From NCBI GenBank assembly GCA_023819375.1, contig JAMWDI010000003.1:62001-126000 (forward strand): a DNA stretch of 64,000 nt, read 5' to 3'. Made by a program: the position numbers and the translations under genes. The notes beneath the pieces are model-generated. The model had not been told where the DNA came from. It saw only the letters and a program-made list of their open reading frames with translations, and did not search any database. This DNA is from Candidatus Omnitrophota bacterium. Lineage in GTDB: Bacteria; Ratteibacteria; UBA8468; B48-G9; JAFGKM01. Shown here piece after piece: positions 21,720 to 35,220 of the stretch (positions are counted from its first letter, which is position 1; every line of letters begins with the position of its first letter).

Positions 21720-22238
21720 CTAATTTTTTAAAATTTTTAAAACCTCCTGTTTTATTACTGGGTAATTTTCTCTTTCAAGAATAAAAACTTTTGTATCTTC
21801 TCTTTTTTTAATTCTATCACATACCGGATGGGATTTGAACATTATTGTTCCTAAAACTTTATTTTTACTTTCAAGAACTTCAAATAAAATTTCTCTAAAT
21901 TTTTCCGAAAAAAATTCCATTTTTCCAATTTCATCAATCACTATAAGACAATCTTTTTTAAGCCCTTCTTCTAATTCTTTAACACCTAATTCTTCAAAAG
22001 TTTGAAGGGAGACATAATATCTTGAAACTTTAAAGGATGTTTTATAACTTTCACTTGCCAATATTCCACTTTTTCCACTTAATGTGATGATTTTAAAACC
22101 TATTCTTTTTCCCTGTTCTCTTATTTCTTCTGTAAAAAAACCTACTTTTTCACAATTGATTTCACAAATTAAATCTTTAATTAAAGTTGTTTTCCCACAA
22201 CCAGGTTTACCAGTTATTAAAATATTTTTTACTTTCAA
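21720..22238 (-). CDS. THEP1-family nucleoside-triphosphatase
   Basis: ILITGKPGCGKTTLIKDLI, GFFTEEIREQGKRIGFKIITL, LIVIDEIGKMEFFSEKF. Confidence 0.88.
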   Translation of the reverse strand: MKVKNILITGKPGCGKTTLIKDLICEINCEKVGFFTEEIREQGKRIGFKIITLSGKSGILASESYKTSFKVSRYYVSLQTFEELGVKELEEGLKKDCLIVIDEIGKMEFFSEKFREILFEVLESKNKVLGTIMFKSHPVCDRIKKREDTKVFILERENYPVIKQEVLKILKN

Positions 22239-22247
22239 ATCTTTAGT

Positions 22248-23279
<1,032 letters not shown>

Positions 23280-23319
23280 TCATTATACCATAAAAATCTT
23301 AAAAATTAAAAAATTAATT

Positions 23320-23877
23320 TTAACTTATAGCAAGAGTAAATATTATAACTTTTTTTGCTCCACCTTTTAAAAGAACTTTTTTACATTCTTCCACTGTTGC
23401 TCCTGTTGTATAAACATCATCTATAAGTAAAATGACTTTATTTTTTATTATTTTAGAGTTTTTCAACTTAAAACTTCCTTTTATATTTTCTTTCCTTTCT
23501 TTCTCACTTAATTCTGTCTGGGAAACTGTATTTTTTGATTTAATAAGGACGTTCTGAACCATTTCTTTTTTCAGGTTTTTTGATAAATAATTTCCTATAA
23601 GTGCACACTGATTGAAACCTCTCAAAAACTCTTTTTTCCAATGGAGTGGAACCGGGATTATTAAATCAAATTCAATATTTTCTCTCTTAATTTTTTCTTC
23701 AATTAAAAGAGCAAAATATCTGGCGTAACTTTTTTTACCTGAATATTTGTATCTTAAAATTGCATCCTTTAAAGGACCTTCATATCTGGCAATATGGTAT
23801 CTGTCTTTGAAGGGTTCATTTATAAAAATTATTTTTGAAAAACAATCTTTACAAAAACCATATGCAGAAATCTTCAA
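23320..23877 (-). CDS. ComF family phosphoribosyltransferase (true start probably upstream of 23877)
   Basis: PRTase motif VILLIDDVYTTGATVEEC; LIIPVPLHWKKEFLRGFNQ; upstream in-frame sequence encodes NCIGCENLKISAYGFCKDC. Confidence 0.85.
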   Translation of the reverse strand: MKISAYGFCKDCFSKIIFINEPFKDRYHIARYEGPLKDAILRYKYSGKKSYARYFALLIEEKIKRENIEFDLIIPVPLHWKKEFLRGFNQCALIGNYLSKNLKKEMVQNVLIKSKNTVSQTELSEKERKENIKGSFKLKNSKIIKNKVILLIDDVYTTGATVEECKKVLLKGGAKKVIIFTLAIS

Positions 23878-23946
23878 ATTTTCACAGCCAATACAATTTT
23901 TCTTAAAAATTAGACACCAAAACTCATTTAATTTACAATAAATTTT

Positions 23947-24987
23947 ATGAAAATTAAAACAAAATATGTTTTTGAAGAATTTTTTATCAATTTTTGTTTC
24001 TCCTTTTTAATCATACTTTTTATCTTCATTGTCAGAAGCATTTTTCAACTTGTTGATCTTATAATTAAAGGTAGTTTTTCTCTATTCCCTCTACTAAAAT
24101 TCTTTCTTTTTTCTACAATAATTTCCTTTCAGATTGTAATACCTCTTACAGTTCTTGCATCTTCTGTATCTCTTTTTTCCACCTTTTCATCTGATAGAGA
24201 ATTAAATATATTTCTTTTTTCAGGAATACCAAGTTCAGTTTTGATAAAACCTCTTTTTTTATTTTCAATTATTTTTACATTTTTTCTTTTCTATTTCAAT
24301 TTTTTTACAGTTCCAAAACTTGAATTTAAAAGGCGTGAAATCACTCATTTTTTGAAAATAAAAAATCCACTTTCACTGATAATTGAAAAAGAAATAATAA
24401 AAGAATTTCCAGATATTACCATATATATAGAAAAAGTTTATAGAAGGTTTTATTTTAAGAATATATCAATTACAAAGAGGGAAGGAGGTAACACGATTTT
24501 TTTAAAAGCAGAAAAAGGTAAAGTTAAATATTTAGTTAATGAAAATAAACTTCTTTTTTCCTTAGAAAATGGAAATTTGTTGGTAGCTACTGCAGATTCC
24601 ATAAGTTCAGTTGAATTTAAAAATTATAATTTCTATATAGACCTTCCTGAAAAATTTAGAACAACTGAAATTAAACCTCAAATTTACGAATTAGATTTTT
24701 TTCAATTAAAGAAAGTTAAAAATCTTGAAGGAGAGATTGAATTTCACAAAAGAATAATTTACTCAATAACTCCTATGGTATTGATTTTACTTGGAAGTGG
24801 CATAGGGATGAATTTGAAACAGAAAAATAAAATCTTGTATATAGGAATTGGTGGTTTTATAAGTATAATATTTTTTGAATTACTTACACTTGGAGAGATA
24901 ATTTCAAGAAAAACAGAAAAGACTTTATTCATTTATTTACCGATATATGTTTTTATTCTTTTGACAAAAAAATTTTGGAAAAAATGA
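23947..24987 (+). CDS. LptF/LptG family permease
   Basis: TM layout and 'ILASSVSLFSTFSSDRELNIFLFSGIPSSVLIKPL' equivalent of the LptF/G motif; tandem with a second paralogue. Confidence 0.85.
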   Translation: MKIKTKYVFEEFFINFCFSFLIILFIFIVRSIFQLVDLIIKGSFSLFPLLKFFLFSTIISFQIVIPLTVLASSVSLFSTFSSDRELNIFLFSGIPSSVLIKPLFLFSIIFTFFLFYFNFFTVPKLEFKRREITHFLKIKNPLSLIIEKEIIKEFPDITIYIEKVYRRFYFKNISITKREGGNTIFLKAEKGKVKYLVNENKLLFSLENGNLLVATADSISSVEFKNYNFYIDLPEKFRTTEIKPQIYELDFFQLKKVKNLEGEIEFHKRIIYSITPMVLILLGSGIGMNLKQKNKILYIGIGGFISIIFFELLTLGEIISRKTEKTLFIYLPIYVFILLTKKFWKK

Positions 24988-26006
24988 GAAGAAAAGTTTT
25001 ATATATTTTTAAAAATTTTCTGAAGTTATTTTTGATAATTTCTTTAATTTTTGTGTTACTTTTTCTTGTTATACAAATTCTTGACGATCTTGCTTCTTTT
25101 TTGAAAGGAGAAAAAATTTTTATTTTTAAAAATTATTTATATACTTGTCCACTTCTTTTTGTTCAGATTTCACCGATTATAACGATCCTTTCTGTAATGC
25201 TTGTTCTTTCAGAAATGATTAAAAATTCAGAGTTAAGAATTCTTTTCATATCAGGAATAAAACCCTTAATTCTTTTTTATATTTTTTTACTCTGTGGTTT
25301 TTCTTCATCAATTTTGACTTTTTCAGTAAAAAATTTTGTTTCACCGGTGCTTTTAAAGAAAATAAATAGAATTCTGGAAGTTTCTGTTGTTTTTACATCT
25401 TCAAATTACTTTTTTCATTCAGAGAAAGTAGAGGGGAAGAAATTTATAAATGTTGAGTTTACTGAATATTTTGAAGAGGGGAATTTTAGAACTTATAAAG
25501 CAGAAATTGCAGAAAATTATAAAAATAACAACTGGATTTTCAAAAATGGTTTTCTTTGGGAATTTGACAGGATGAAAAATCTTGTAAAAAAAGGAAAATT
25601 TGATTTTATAAATATTGAAATTCCTCTTACTGCTGAAATATTAACCATATCTAATATAGATGTGGAAACTTACTCATTCTTTCAACTTTTTAAAATTATC
25701 CGAGATATGAAAAAAATAAAATTAAATCCAGTTTCTCTTAAGTGTTACCTACACGAAAAAATTTCATATCCTTTACTAAATCTTTTTATGGTTTTTGTAA
25801 TTTATGGTTTTCTCAAAAGAAGTAGTAAAATTTCAAATCTATATGTTTTTTCCTTTTCTTTTCTATTCTCATTTTTTATTTATTTTTTCTATATTTTTAT
25901 GTTTTCTCTTTCAAAAAATGCCAGAATTCCGCCTTTTTTGGGTTGCTGGCTTATTCAGATATTTTTGATTATTCATTTTTTAGTAACTAAAAAAATGGAA
26001 AGTTGA
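24984..26006 (+). CDS. LptF/LptG family permease
   Basis: ILSVMLVLSEMIKNSELRILFISGIKPLILFYIF; TM layout; ATGA overlap with preceding gene. Confidence 0.82.
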   Translation: MRRKVLYIFKNFLKLFLIISLIFVLLFLVIQILDDLASFLKGEKIFIFKNYLYTCPLLFVQISPIITILSVMLVLSEMIKNSELRILFISGIKPLILFYIFLLCGFSSSILTFSVKNFVSPVLLKKINRILEVSVVFTSSNYFFHSEKVEGKKFINVEFTEYFEEGNFRTYKAEIAENYKNNNWIFKNGFLWEFDRMKNLVKKGKFDFINIEIPLTAEILTISNIDVETYSFFQLFKIIRDMKKIKLNPVSLKCYLHEKISYPLLNLFMVFVIYGFLKRSSKISNLYVFSFSFLFSFFIYFFYIFMFSLSKNARIPPFLGCWLIQIFLIIHFLVTKKMES

Positions 26007-26055
26007 ATAAAATGTAAAAATTTAGTAATATATTAAAACTTAAGGGAATATTCCA

Positions 26056-28131
26056 ATGAAAAAAAACCTTATCCTTGAAATTGGAGTAGAAGATTTGCCC
26101 CCATATTGTGGTGAGTATTTAAATTTAGAATTTCGGCCTTTATTTGAAAAAAAATTAATGGAAGAAAGAATAAGTTATGAAATTTTAAAGATTTACTATA
26201 CTCCAAGAAGAATTTTGATCTTTTTAAAGGATTTGCAGGAAAAACAAGACGAAAAAGTAAGTGAAATTTATGGCCCTCCATTAGAAATCTGTTTGGATAA
26301 AAATGGAAATTGGACAGATGTGGCAGAAAAGTTTGCAAAATCTTACAAAATTACTCTTAAAGAATTAAAAATTTTTGAAAAAAAAGGAAGGAAGGTTGTT
26401 GGTTTTGTGAAAAGAGAGGAAGGAAAACATATTAAAGAAATTTTTAATAGTATTATTAATGATGTTTTAAAAAAACTTGAAATACCAAGAGGAATGATAT
26501 GGAATGCAGGTTTATTTAAATTTTTTAGACCTATAAGATATATTACCTGTATTTATGGTAAAGAACTGATTCCAATGGAAATTGGTGGAGTAAAAAGTGG
26601 TAAATACACATATGGCCATAGAATTCTTTCTGATAAAAAGATAAAGATTTTGAATACAAAAGATTATTTTGACAAAATTCTTAAAAATTTTGTTATTTTT
26701 GATCCTGAAGTCAGGGAAAAGATGATTAAAGGGCAAATAGGAAAAATGAAAAAGGGGGATTATTCATTTAATGAAGAATTGTTGAAAAAAATAGTGCCAC
26801 TTGTTGAATATCCTGTATGTGGGAATTGTTCTCTTCCAGAAAAATATAAAGAATTGCCCAGAGAAATTGTTGAATCAATTATTTTAAATGTTAAAGGAAT
26901 TCCTCTTCAAGATAAAAATGGAAATCTTTCTCAAGATTTCATTGTTGTATGTGATGGTGTTTTTAATGAAAAAATAAAAGAAAATTATGAAAAGGTTGTT
27001 GAAAATAAAATTGAAGATGCCCTTTTCTTTATACAGCAGGATATGAAAAAGCCATTTATTGAATATTTGAATGACCTGAGAAATATTGTTTATCATCCAA
27101 GATTAGGAACAATATATGATAGGGTAGAGAGAATAAGAAAAATATGTGAATATTTATGTAATGAATTGAAAATTGGTTTTGAAAAAATAAATCTGATAAT
27201 ATCTCTTTGTAAAAATGATCTTGCAACATTACTTGCAAATGAGTTTCCAGAACTTCAAGGTGTTGTTGGTAAAATTTATGCAGAGAAAAATGGATATGAT
27301 GAAATAATCTCAAAATCAATTGAGCAAATTTACTGGCCAAGATTTTATGGGGATAGAAAACCTGAATTTATTGAAAGTGCAGTTATTTCAGTATGTGATA
27401 GAATTGAAACATTATGCAGTTTAATAAGTGAAGGGGCTGAAGTTAAGGGAGATCAGGATCCTTTAGGGATCAAAAGAATAACTACTGGTATGATTGAGAT
27501 AATATGGGACAAAAAAATGGAATTTCCAATTTCAAAACTTGTAGAAAAAACACTTGAAATTTTGGGAAGAGTTAAAGAAGAAACAAAAAATTTGATTATT
27601 GACTTTATATTTCAAAGAGCAGAAAATTTACTTGTATCTGAAGGCATAAAACCTGGTTTAAGAAAAGCAATTTTTTCTGTAAAGACAGATAATCTTACCG
27701 AAATTAGAAAAAAAATAGATGCATTAAAAGAAATTTTTACAAAAGGGAAAGGAGAGGAAATTTTAATTCCATTTATAAGAGTGGCAAATATGTTAAAACA
27801 AGCAGAAAACAAAAAAATTGAGTATGGGGTATTCAGTGAAAATTTGTTAGTTGAAGAAACCGAAAAAGAACTTTATAAATTTTATAATGAAAATAAAGAA
27901 AAAATGGAAAAGTATTATGTAGAAGGAAAATATATAGAATTTCTTGAAGAGATGAGTAAATGGAAAATTCCGATTGATAAATTTTTTGACAATGTTTTTG
28001 TAATGGTGGATGATGAAAAAATAAGAAACAACAGATTGTCGCTTCTTAGAATGATAAATGAGATTTTTATTAAATTTGCCGACTTTTCACAGATACCAAT
28101 GACAGAGGTGGAAAATGTTAAAAAAATTTGA
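26056..28131 (+). CDS. glyS: Glycyl-tRNA synthetase beta subunit
   Basis: [67 protein letters not shown]. Confidence 0.94.
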   Translation: MKKNLILEIGVEDLPPYCGEYLNLEFRPLFEKKLMEERISYEILKIYYTPRRILIFLKDLQEKQDEKVSEIYGPPLEICLDKNGNWTDVAEKFAKSYKITLKELKIFEKKGRKVVGFVKREEGKHIKEIFNSIINDVLKKLEIPRGMIWNAGLFKFFRPIRYITCIYGKELIPMEIGGVKSGKYTYGHRILSDKKIKILNTKDYFDKILKNFVIFDPEVREKMIKGQIGKMKKGDYSFNEELLKKIVPLVEYPVCGNCSLPEKYKELPREIVESIILNVKGIPLQDKNGNLSQDFIVVCDGVFNEKIKENYEKVVENKIEDALFFIQQDMKKPFIEYLNDLRNIVYHPRLGTIYDRVERIRKICEYLCNELKIGFEKINLIISLCKNDLATLLANEFPELQGVVGKIYAEKNGYDEIISKSIEQIYWPRFYGDRKPEFIESAVISVCDRIETLCSLISEGAEVKGDQDPLGIKRITTGMIEIIWDKKMEFPISKLVEKTLEILGRVKEETKNLIIDFIFQRAENLLVSEGIKPGLRKAIFSVKTDNLTEIRKKIDALKEIFTKGKGEEILIPFIRVANMLKQAENKKIEYGVFSENLLVEETEKELYKFYNENKEKMEKYYVEGKYIEFLEEMSKWKIPIDKFFDNVFVMVDDEKIRNNRLSLLRMINEIFIKFADFSQIPMTEVENVKKI

Positions 28132-29347
28132 TCCCGAGATTTATTATGCACTTAAAAAAGAAATAGAAAAACAGATAAAAACAATTAATTTGATACCATC
28201 TGAAAATATTGTAAGTAAAAATGTTCTTAAAGTTGTGGGTTCTGTTTTTACAAATAAATATGCAGAGGGATATCCAAAAAAAAGATATTATGGGGGATGT
28301 AAATATGTAGACATTGTTGAAGAAATTGCAATTGAGAGAGCATGTAAACTTTTTAATTCAGAACATGCTAATGTTCAACCCCATTCAGGCAGTCAGGCAA
28401 ATATGGCAGTTTATTTTTCAGTATTAAAACCAGGAGATAAAATCCTTGCCATGGACATAAGTTCTGGCGGTCATCTTACACATGGAGTAAAAGTTAATTT
28501 TTCTGGTATGCTTTATAACACTTCTTTTTATTTTGTTGATGAAGAAACAGAGCAGATAGATTATGAAAAGATAAGAGAAATTGCAGAAAAAGAAAAACCT
28601 AAAATGATTATATGTGGAAGCAGTTCTTATTCAAGAATTATTGATTTTAAAAAATTTAGTGAAATTGCGAAAGAAGTTGGGGCCTATTTACTTGCAGATG
28701 TTGCTCACATTGCAGGACTTATTGTTGCAGGTTTACATCCTTCTCCTGTTGGTCTTGCTGAATTTGTTACTTCTACCACTCATAAGACACTAAGAGGGCC
28801 AAGAGGTGGCTTAATTTTATGTAAAAAAGAATTTAAGGAAAAAATAGATAATATGATAATTCCAGGAATTCAAGGAGGCCCACTGGTTCATGTTATTGCT
28901 GGAAAAGCGGTTGCTTTTAAGGAAGCAATGACAGAAAAGTTTAAGAATTATCAAAAGCAAATAGTGAAAAATTGTAATGTTTTATGTAATGAGTTGAAGA
29001 AAAGAGGTTATAGAATTGTAAGTAATGGCACAGAGACACATTTATTTGTAGTTGATTTGAGAAATAAAAACATAACAGGTCTTTTAGCACAAGAACTTCT
29101 TGAAAGTGTAGGTATAATTGTCAATAGAAATTTAATTCCTTTTGACCCATTGCCTCCCTCAGTAACAAGTGGGATAAGGATAGGAACTCCTTGTGTAACA
29201 AGTAGGGGCATGAAAGAAAAGGATATGGTTAAAATTGCAGAGTGGATTGATGAAACGATTAAAAATAGAAATAACGAAAAGATATTAAAAGCTTTGGAAA
29301 GGGAAATAAGGAGGTTTGCGAGTGAATTCCCTATCTACCCAGAATAG
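28115..29347 (+). CDS. glyA: Serine hydroxymethyltransferase
   Basis: [65 protein letters not shown]. Confidence 0.96.
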   Translation: MLKKFDPEIYYALKKEIEKQIKTINLIPSENIVSKNVLKVVGSVFTNKYAEGYPKKRYYGGCKYVDIVEEIAIERACKLFNSEHANVQPHSGSQANMAVYFSVLKPGDKILAMDISSGGHLTHGVKVNFSGMLYNTSFYFVDEETEQIDYEKIREIAEKEKPKMIICGSSSYSRIIDFKKFSEIAKEVGAYLLADVAHIAGLIVAGLHPSPVGLAEFVTSTTHKTLRGPRGGLILCKKEFKEKIDNMIIPGIQGGPLVHVIAGKAVAFKEAMTEKFKNYQKQIVKNCNVLCNELKKRGYRIVSNGTETHLFVVDLRNKNITGLLAQELLESVGIIVNRNLIPFDPLPPSVTSGIRIGTPCVTSRGMKEKDMVKIAEWIDETIKNRNNEKILKALEREIRRFASEFPIYPE

Positions 29348-29792
29348 AAGACCTGATTGGGATACATATTTTATGGAAATTGCAGAACTTGTTTCAAAAA
29401 GATCAACATGTTTAAGAAGAAAAGTTGGAGCAGTCCTTGTAAAGGAAAAGAGAATTCTTGCTACTGGTTATAATGGGGCTCCCTCTGGACTTTCCCACTG
29501 TGGAGAAGTTGGTTGTATTAGAGAAAAACTTAATATACCTTCTGGTGAGAGACATGAATTATGTAGAGGATTGCATGCTGAACAGAATGCAATACTTCAA
29601 TCAGCATATCATGGAGTTTCAATTAAAAATAGCACATTATATATTACATGTCATCCCTGCAGTGTCTGTGCTAAAATGATCATCAATGCAGGAATTAAAG
29701 AAATTGTTATTAAAGAAGGATATCCTGATAAAATGGCAGAAGAGATTTTAAAAGAGGGGAAGATTAAAGTAAGATATTTAAAAAATGATTGA
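29322..29792 (+). CDS. Deoxycytidylate (dCMP) deaminase
   Basis: [68 protein letters not shown] start with SD aaGGAGG. Confidence 0.93.
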   Translation: MNSLSTQNRRPDWDTYFMEIAELVSKRSTCLRRKVGAVLVKEKRILATGYNGAPSGLSHCGEVGCIREKLNIPSGERHELCRGLHAEQNAILQSAYHGVSIKNSTLYITCHPCSVCAKMIINAGIKEIVIKEGYPDKMAEEILKEGKIKVRYLKND

Positions 29793-31335
29793 AATTCATC
29801 CTATTTTAAGGAAAATACTTCATAGAAGAAATATTATATCTGAAAATGATATCAAAAAATTCCTTTTTCCTACTATAGATGACCTTATAGATCCTTGCAT
29901 AATTGAAATGATAGAAGAAGCAAGTGACACAATATTGAAAGCAATAAAAAACAGAGATAGGATTTTTATATATGGTGATGGTGATGTAGATGGAATTGGA
30001 GGTGTTTTTTTCCTTATAAAATTTCTTCAAAATAAAAATGTAAATTTCAATTATTATCTCACTCATAGACTTGAAGATTATGAAATTGAAGAAAATCTTG
30101 TTGATTATTTTTTAAAAGAAAAGTATAAACTTTTAATCTTTGTTGACTGTGGGATTTCCTCTTATAGATTTTTAAAAAAATGTGCTGAAAATGGTTTAAA
30201 AGTAATAGTTATTGATCATCATCAGACAGAACTTAAATATCTTCCTGAAGATCATATATATATTCATCCATTTTTTACTTTGAAAGAGATAGATTTTTCT
30301 GCCACAGGACTTTCTTTTAAATTATTTCAAAGTTTAAGTTCCAATTATTTTTCCTCTTTTTCTGATTATATAGTGATTGCTGGACTCTCAGTTTTAAGTG
30401 AAAATTTGAATTTAATGGATGATAATAGGATTTTTGTAAAAGAGATGATTAAAGATTTGAAAAATTCTACAATAAAAGGATTGAACTTGATTGTATCCAG
30501 ATATTTAAATTCAAGTAAAATAGAAGTTGAAGATATTAATAAATTGATAAATCCTAAACTTAATTCTCCAGGCAGATTTGGTAAACCAGAAATTTCTTTA
30601 AATTTACTACTTGAAGAAAAAGAAAATGAACTTGAAAATTTATTAAGAGAAATTGAATCTCTTGATAAAAAAAGATATCAAATCACTCAGGATATTATGA
30701 AAAATGTAGAAAAATTTCAAAATTTTGATGAGAGGTTTATAATTGTTGAAAATTTATCTCCTTCATTTTGTGGTATCATCGCAAGTCGCCTTGTTGAAAA
30801 ATACAATTTGCCTTTTCTTGTAATGAGTAAAAAAGGAAATATTATAAAAGGTTCTGGGAGATCACCAGAAAATTTTAATCTATACGAGAATCTAAAAAAA
30901 ATAAAAGATAAATTTATTTCTTTTGGTGGACATAAAAATGCTGTTGGATTTAAATTTCATTCAGAAAAAGAAAAAGAAATAAAAGAATATTGGATAAATT
31001 TAAAAGTAGAAAAAAGAGAGAAAGAATGTTATTTTGATATTGCTTATGAAATTGAAAATATAAAACCCGAAATTCTTGAGAATTTAGAATTATTAAAACC
31101 ATTTGGGAAAGGGAATCCCCCACCTGTTTTCTTAAGCAAAAATGTATTTATTAAAAAAATTAAAAAAGGAAACGAATATAGATACTGGGCTAAAAAAAAT
31201 GATGTTATTTTTGAATGCAAAGTTCCAGACCCTAAAGAAATAAAAGAAGGGACTTATGATATTTTATATACTCCTGAGATTCAAAAAAAAGATGGTTATT
31301 ACAGAATTATTTTAGAAATAAAGAATTTTAAATAG
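29785..31335 (+). CDS. recJ: Single-stranded-DNA-specific exonuclease RecJ
   Basis: [66 protein letters not shown]. Confidence 0.9.
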   Translation: MIEIHPILRKILHRRNIISENDIKKFLFPTIDDLIDPCIIEMIEEASDTILKAIKNRDRIFIYGDGDVDGIGGVFFLIKFLQNKNVNFNYYLTHRLEDYEIEENLVDYFLKEKYKLLIFVDCGISSYRFLKKCAENGLKVIVIDHHQTELKYLPEDHIYIHPFFTLKEIDFSATGLSFKLFQSLSSNYFSSFSDYIVIAGLSVLSENLNLMDDNRIFVKEMIKDLKNSTIKGLNLIVSRYLNSSKIEVEDINKLINPKLNSPGRFGKPEISLNLLLEEKENELENLLREIESLDKKRYQITQDIMKNVEKFQNFDERFIIVENLSPSFCGIIASRLVEKYNLPFLVMSKKGNIIKGSGRSPENFNLYENLKKIKDKFISFGGHKNAVGFKFHSEKEKEIKEYWINLKVEKREKECYFDIAYEIENIKPEILENLELLKPFGKGNPPPVFLSKNVFIKKIKKGNEYRYWAKKNDVIFECKVPDPKEIKEGTYDILYTPEIQKKDGYYRIILEIKNFK

Positions 31336-31537
31336 TTTCTTTAACCTTCACTGGTCTTTTTACTTTTCCAGATTTTAAACACTGAGTGCATACTTTCATT
31401 CTTTTTATGATACCATTATGTTCGACTCTTATCTTCTGAATATTAGGTTTCCACGTTCTTCTTGTTTTTTTGTTTGAGTGACTTACTTTATTTCCACTTC
31501 TCCCTTCTTTGCCACATATTTCACATCTCATAGCCAT
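31328..31537 (-). CDS. rpmB: 50S ribosomal protein L28 (zinc-ribbon form)
   Basis: [38 protein letters not shown]...[21 protein letters not shown] upstream. Confidence 0.95.
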   Translation of the reverse strand: MAMRCEICGKEGRSGNKVSHSNKKTRRTWKPNIQKIRVEHNGIIKRMKVCTQCLKSGKVKRPVKVKETI

Positions 31538-31550
31538 TTTTATCCTCCAA

Positions 31551-33248
31551 TTATTTTATTTCTCCCTTCTTCTTTAAAATAAAAAGTACTCTGTTTGCAT
31601 AATTGTTTTTCGGATTTATCCTTAAAACCTTTTCAAGATAATTTTTGGCCTTTTCTATATTATTATAATACAAAAGATAAATAGAAGCAATACTACATAG
31701 AACGTCTTCATCATATGGATTAAACCACTCAGCAATTTTATAATAACTCAACGCTTTTTTGAAATCTCCAAGATGAACATATACAGTTCCCAGATTTGCA
31801 TCTGTTTTTGCAAAATGTGGGAAAAGATAATTGTTTATGTAAAGATAAATCATTTCACTCTTCTTATAATCTTTTATCTGTCCATAAACAAATGCAAGTT
31901 TATAGAATACTTCATAATTATAAGGATCTAAATTGCAAGCAATAGTATAATTTTTAATACTTTCATCATAAACCTTTAATTCTTTCCATTTTTCACCATT
32001 TTTAAAATAAACTTGAGGTAATATTCTGTAAGTTGAATGGAAAATGAATAAAATAAAAGATGCAAGTATTATTGAATTCCATAAAAATTTTGAAAATGTA
32101 AAATCAATTTTTTCCCCATTTGTTTCTTTGTTAGATATGAGCCCTATTAGAAACCAGAAAAACATACTTGTTGAAGGATTTCTTAAATTTGTTGAAAATA
32201 TATTATCAAAAAGAACAGAAATTACTCCTCCAGAACAGGCTATATTTAGAGAATTTCTTTTTTTAATAATTCTAATTATAGAAAATAAAATCAAAAAAAT
32301 AAAAAGACAAAGACCAATTAAGCCTATTTCCGCCCATAATTCTAAAAATTCGTTATGAGGATGATTTGTTACAGGTGTTGATTCTGGTCTTAAGAAATAT
32401 TCTCTTTTTCTAAAATATGGATAGAAAAAAATAAAGTTTCCAAATCCCCAGCCTAAAATTGGTTTTTTAATAATCATCTTTATCGTTCCTGGCCAGATAT
32501 AATATCTTATGTTTTCTTTAAACCATACTGTTATTTTAGGGTATAAGATTAATAAAACAAAAAATATAAAGAAAAAACCAGCGAATTTTAACATTCCCTT
32601 TCTTTCAAAATTTTTTAAATACCATATAAAGGAAAAACCAAATATTAAAGCAAATTGAGCCGCTTTTGAATCTGTTAAGATTAAACACCATATTCCAAAA
32701 ATGAGAAGAAGAATATCAAAATATTTCAAAAATTTATTTTGATATTCTTTCCAATTTAAAATATTTGCAAAACTTAAACATAAAGGCATTAAAATATGAC
32801 CTGCATAAAAATTGGGATTTCCAAATGTTGAAATTGCATAATGTCTTGGTCCACAAAATTGAAAAATTCCTATAATAGATGCTATTGTTCCTGCTACAAT
32901 CCATAAATAGAGGTATTCCTTTTTCATTTCTATATTTGAGGAGATGATAAAAATAAGAAAATAAAGGATATAATTTTCAAGTAGTTTTCCAGCGCCATAT
33001 TTAAATGGTGCATAAAAAGAAGAGATTAGAATCCAAGTATAAAAGAAAATTGCAGGAAAAGAAGAATTTGTAAAAACAAATTCTTTTTTAGTAAAGATAA
33101 AATAAATTGAAATTAAAAGACAAAACAGCAACCCAAATAAGTTCTTTATTAGTGTATAATCATATGCTAATTTAAAATTTAAAAGTATTCCTCCAAAGAA
33201 AAAAAGAATTAAAGATGAAAAATAATAAATTTCTGCTTTTTTTTTCAT
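31551..33248 (-). CDS. O-antigen ligase-like polytopic protein with C-terminal TPR repeats
   Basis: Multi-TM Wzy/WaaL-like ([19 protein letters not shown]...[23 protein letters not shown]) and C-terminal TPRs. Confidence 0.85.
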   Translation of the reverse strand: MKKKAEIYYFSSLILFFFGGILLNFKLAYDYTLIKNLFGLLFCLLISIYFIFTKKEFVFTNSSFPAIFFYTWILISSFYAPFKYGAGKLLENYILYFLIFIISSNIEMKKEYLYLWIVAGTIASIIGIFQFCGPRHYAISTFGNPNFYAGHILMPLCLSFANILNWKEYQNKFLKYFDILLLIFGIWCLILTDSKAAQFALIFGFSFIWYLKNFERKGMLKFAGFFFIFFVLLILYPKITVWFKENIRYYIWPGTIKMIIKKPILGWGFGNFIFFYPYFRKREYFLRPESTPVTNHPHNEFLELWAEIGLIGLCLFIFLILFSIIRIIKKRNSLNIACSGGVISVLFDNIFSTNLRNPSTSMFFWFLIGLISNKETNGEKIDFTFSKFLWNSIILASFILFIFHSTYRILPQVYFKNGEKWKELKVYDESIKNYTIACNLDPYNYEVFYKLAFVYGQIKDYKKSEMIYLYINNYLFPHFAKTDANLGTVYVHLGDFKKALSYYKIAEWFNPYDEDVLCSIASIYLLYYNNIEKAKNYLEKVLRINPKNNYANRVLFILKKKGEIK

Positions 33249-33296
33249 AACTTTTAATTTTAACATATTTTTAAATTGATATGGTAAAATTTTAAA

Positions 33297-33812
33297 GTGG
33301 AGAATTTAAAAGAAAACATTCTTGTAAAACTGGCACAAAGTGGAAATAAAGAAGCATTTATAGCATTATTGAAAAGTGTTGAAAAGAAACTTTTTAGAGT
33401 TGCCTCAATTATTTCTCCCCAAGAGGCAGATGATATAATTCAAGAAACCTTTCTTCAAGCATATTTAAGTATTAAAAAATTTAGAGGAAACTCTTCTTTT
33501 TACACGTGGATTTATAGAATTATGATGAATATAATTTATAAAAAAAATAGAAGAAAAAAACTCGTCTTTAAAAATTATTATAGCACAAGTTATTTGGACA
33601 ATGAAGATGAAGAATTAAAAGAAAGATTGAGAGAATGTCTCAGAAAATTGCATCCTATGTTTAGTGAAATAATCACATTATTTTATTTTGAGGATTATAC
33701 AATAAAGGAAATTTCCGAACTTTTAAAAATTAAAGAGGGAACGGTAAAATCAAGGTTATTTAAAGCAAAAAAGTTGTTAAAAAAAATGATTGAAAAAAAT
33801 GAACCTTTTTAA
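33297..33812 (+). CDS. ECF-type RNA polymerase sigma factor
   Basis: EADDIIQETFLQAYLSIKKFRGNSSFYTWIYRIMMNIIYKKNRRK, FYFEDYTIKEISELLKIKEGTVKSRLFKAKKLLKK. Confidence 0.94.
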   Translation: MENLKENILVKLAQSGNKEAFIALLKSVEKKLFRVASIISPQEADDIIQETFLQAYLSIKKFRGNSSFYTWIYRIMMNIIYKKNRRKKLVFKNYYSTSYLDNEDEELKERLRECLRKLHPMFSEIITLFYFEDYTIKEISELLKIKEGTVKSRLFKAKKLLKKMIEKNEPF

Positions 33813-33818
33813 ATTTAA

Positions 33819-34319
33819 ATGGAACTAAATAATAAAATGGAAAAAGAATTTGAAAAAATAGAAAAGGGACTGAAATTGCTTAAAGAAGAAAAATCTGAGA
33901 AAGATGTTGATTTTGTAAATGAATTTGCGAGATTTATAGAAACTAAAAAAGAAAAAGAGACTTATTTGTTTTGGAATTTAAAATTGGGGCTTGCTTTTTT
34001 AGTTGTCACTTTTCTTTTTTTAAACTTAGTATTTTTAAAACATAAATTGGATTTTGAAAAGGAAAATTTAGTTTTGATTACAAAGAAAACACCAGAAATT
34101 CCGGTATCTGTTTTAGAAAAAAAACAAGTTGATGAAAGACCAGTACTTGTGAAAACTAAAAAGATAGAATGTAAAAAGATTGAAAAAGAGGAAAAAGAAA
34201 TTTATACCAGTAATAGATCTTCTTTGGAAGAATCGATAATTATTTCAGAAGAAATAAATAAAATATTGAAATTGTTTACATTTAATTTGAAAATGGAGGC
34301 TGAAAATGCTGAAATTTAA
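33819..34319 (+). CDS. Single-TM hypothetical protein, candidate anti-sigma factor
   Basis: Charged N-terminal segment, one TM (LGLAFLVVTFLFLNLVFL), directly downstream of the ECF sigma gene. Confidence 0.5.
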   Translation: MELNNKMEKEFEKIEKGLKLLKEEKSEKDVDFVNEFARFIETKKEKETYLFWNLKLGLAFLVVTFLFLNLVFLKHKLDFEKENLVLITKKTPEIPVSVLEKKQVDERPVLVKTKKIECKKIEKEEKEIYTSNRSSLEESIIISEEINKILKLFTFNLKMEAENAEI

Positions 34320-35211
34320 ATTTTTATTTGCTTTTTTTCTTTTCTCTTTTATTTGCTTCTGTGACGAGGTAATTAATAATTTTTTTAATCAGGTTAGAAC
34401 ATTTAAAGAAAAAGCACAGTTCTTAAGAATAGAAACTATAGAAAGTAAAATTTCGGGAGAACTAAATTTTTCTGAAGAAACATTGAAAATTTTGAGAGGA
34501 CCATTTCAGAAAGTATTTCAAAAAGAATTACCTCAAGAAATTAAAGTAAATGGATATCTAAGAGGTAAAATATCTCCAGAATCTGAAAAATTTGAATTTT
34601 CTCATCTTTACCTCTATTTATTTTCTAATATTGAAAGTTTTATTTTTACCCAAATAAAAGATGATGTTCAAGTTGTACTTCCTTCGCTTGGGATAATTAT
34701 GAAAGATAAAAAGCAAAATATTGAAAATCTTGTAAAATCACAAAAACCGAAAGAACTTGATGTAAAATTAGGACCTTTGCCTGTTAATTTCTTTTCTACC
34801 TTTTTTGAATATTTATTAATGAAGGAAGAAAATATAAAAGAGAAGATAAAGTTTGAAAGTGAAGGGAAAAGAGAAAATTTTAAAACTTTTATATATAATT
34901 ATCCTATAAGTGACGGGAAGATATTTGTTGAAATACTTGATAAATTCTTTGTTTTAAGTCAGGTTAAAATTATTAATGAAAAAGATAAAACTGAATTAGT
35001 GTTATATTATCCTATTCCTGAAAAAGAAATTAACATTTTTTCATTTTTGCCTAATTCATTATCTTTAAAAGGAGAAAAAGATAAAAATAAGTTGTTTTTA
35101 AGATTTGTAGACATACAATACAATAAACTTTTTTCAGAAAATGATTTTAAAATAAAGGAAATGAATTTTCCTGAACTTATAACCTCAATATATATAAAAA
35201 TTTTAAAATAG
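34306..35211 (+). CDS. Secreted protein, LolA/RseB-like candidate
   Basis: Signal peptide (FKFLFAFFLFSFICFC), beta-rich body with no recognised catalytic motif; operon context with sigma factor. Confidence 0.45.
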   Translation: MLKFKFLFAFFLFSFICFCDEVINNFFNQVRTFKEKAQFLRIETIESKISGELNFSEETLKILRGPFQKVFQKELPQEIKVNGYLRGKISPESEKFEFSHLYLYLFSNIESFIFTQIKDDVQVVLPSLGIIMKDKKQNIENLVKSQKPKELDVKLGPLPVNFFSTFFEYLLMKEENIKEKIKFESEGKRENFKTFIYNYPISDGKIFVEILDKFFVLSQVKIINEKDKTELVLYYPIPEKEINIFSFLPNSLSLKGEKDKNKLFLRFVDIQYNKLFSENDFKIKEMNFPELITSIYIKILK

Positions 35212-35220
35212 GAGAAAAAG

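Noticed and set aside
26056-28131. GlyS without adjacent glyQ as an anomaly
   Set aside because: Alpha and beta subunit genes are unlinked in various bacteria; not informative without the full genome.
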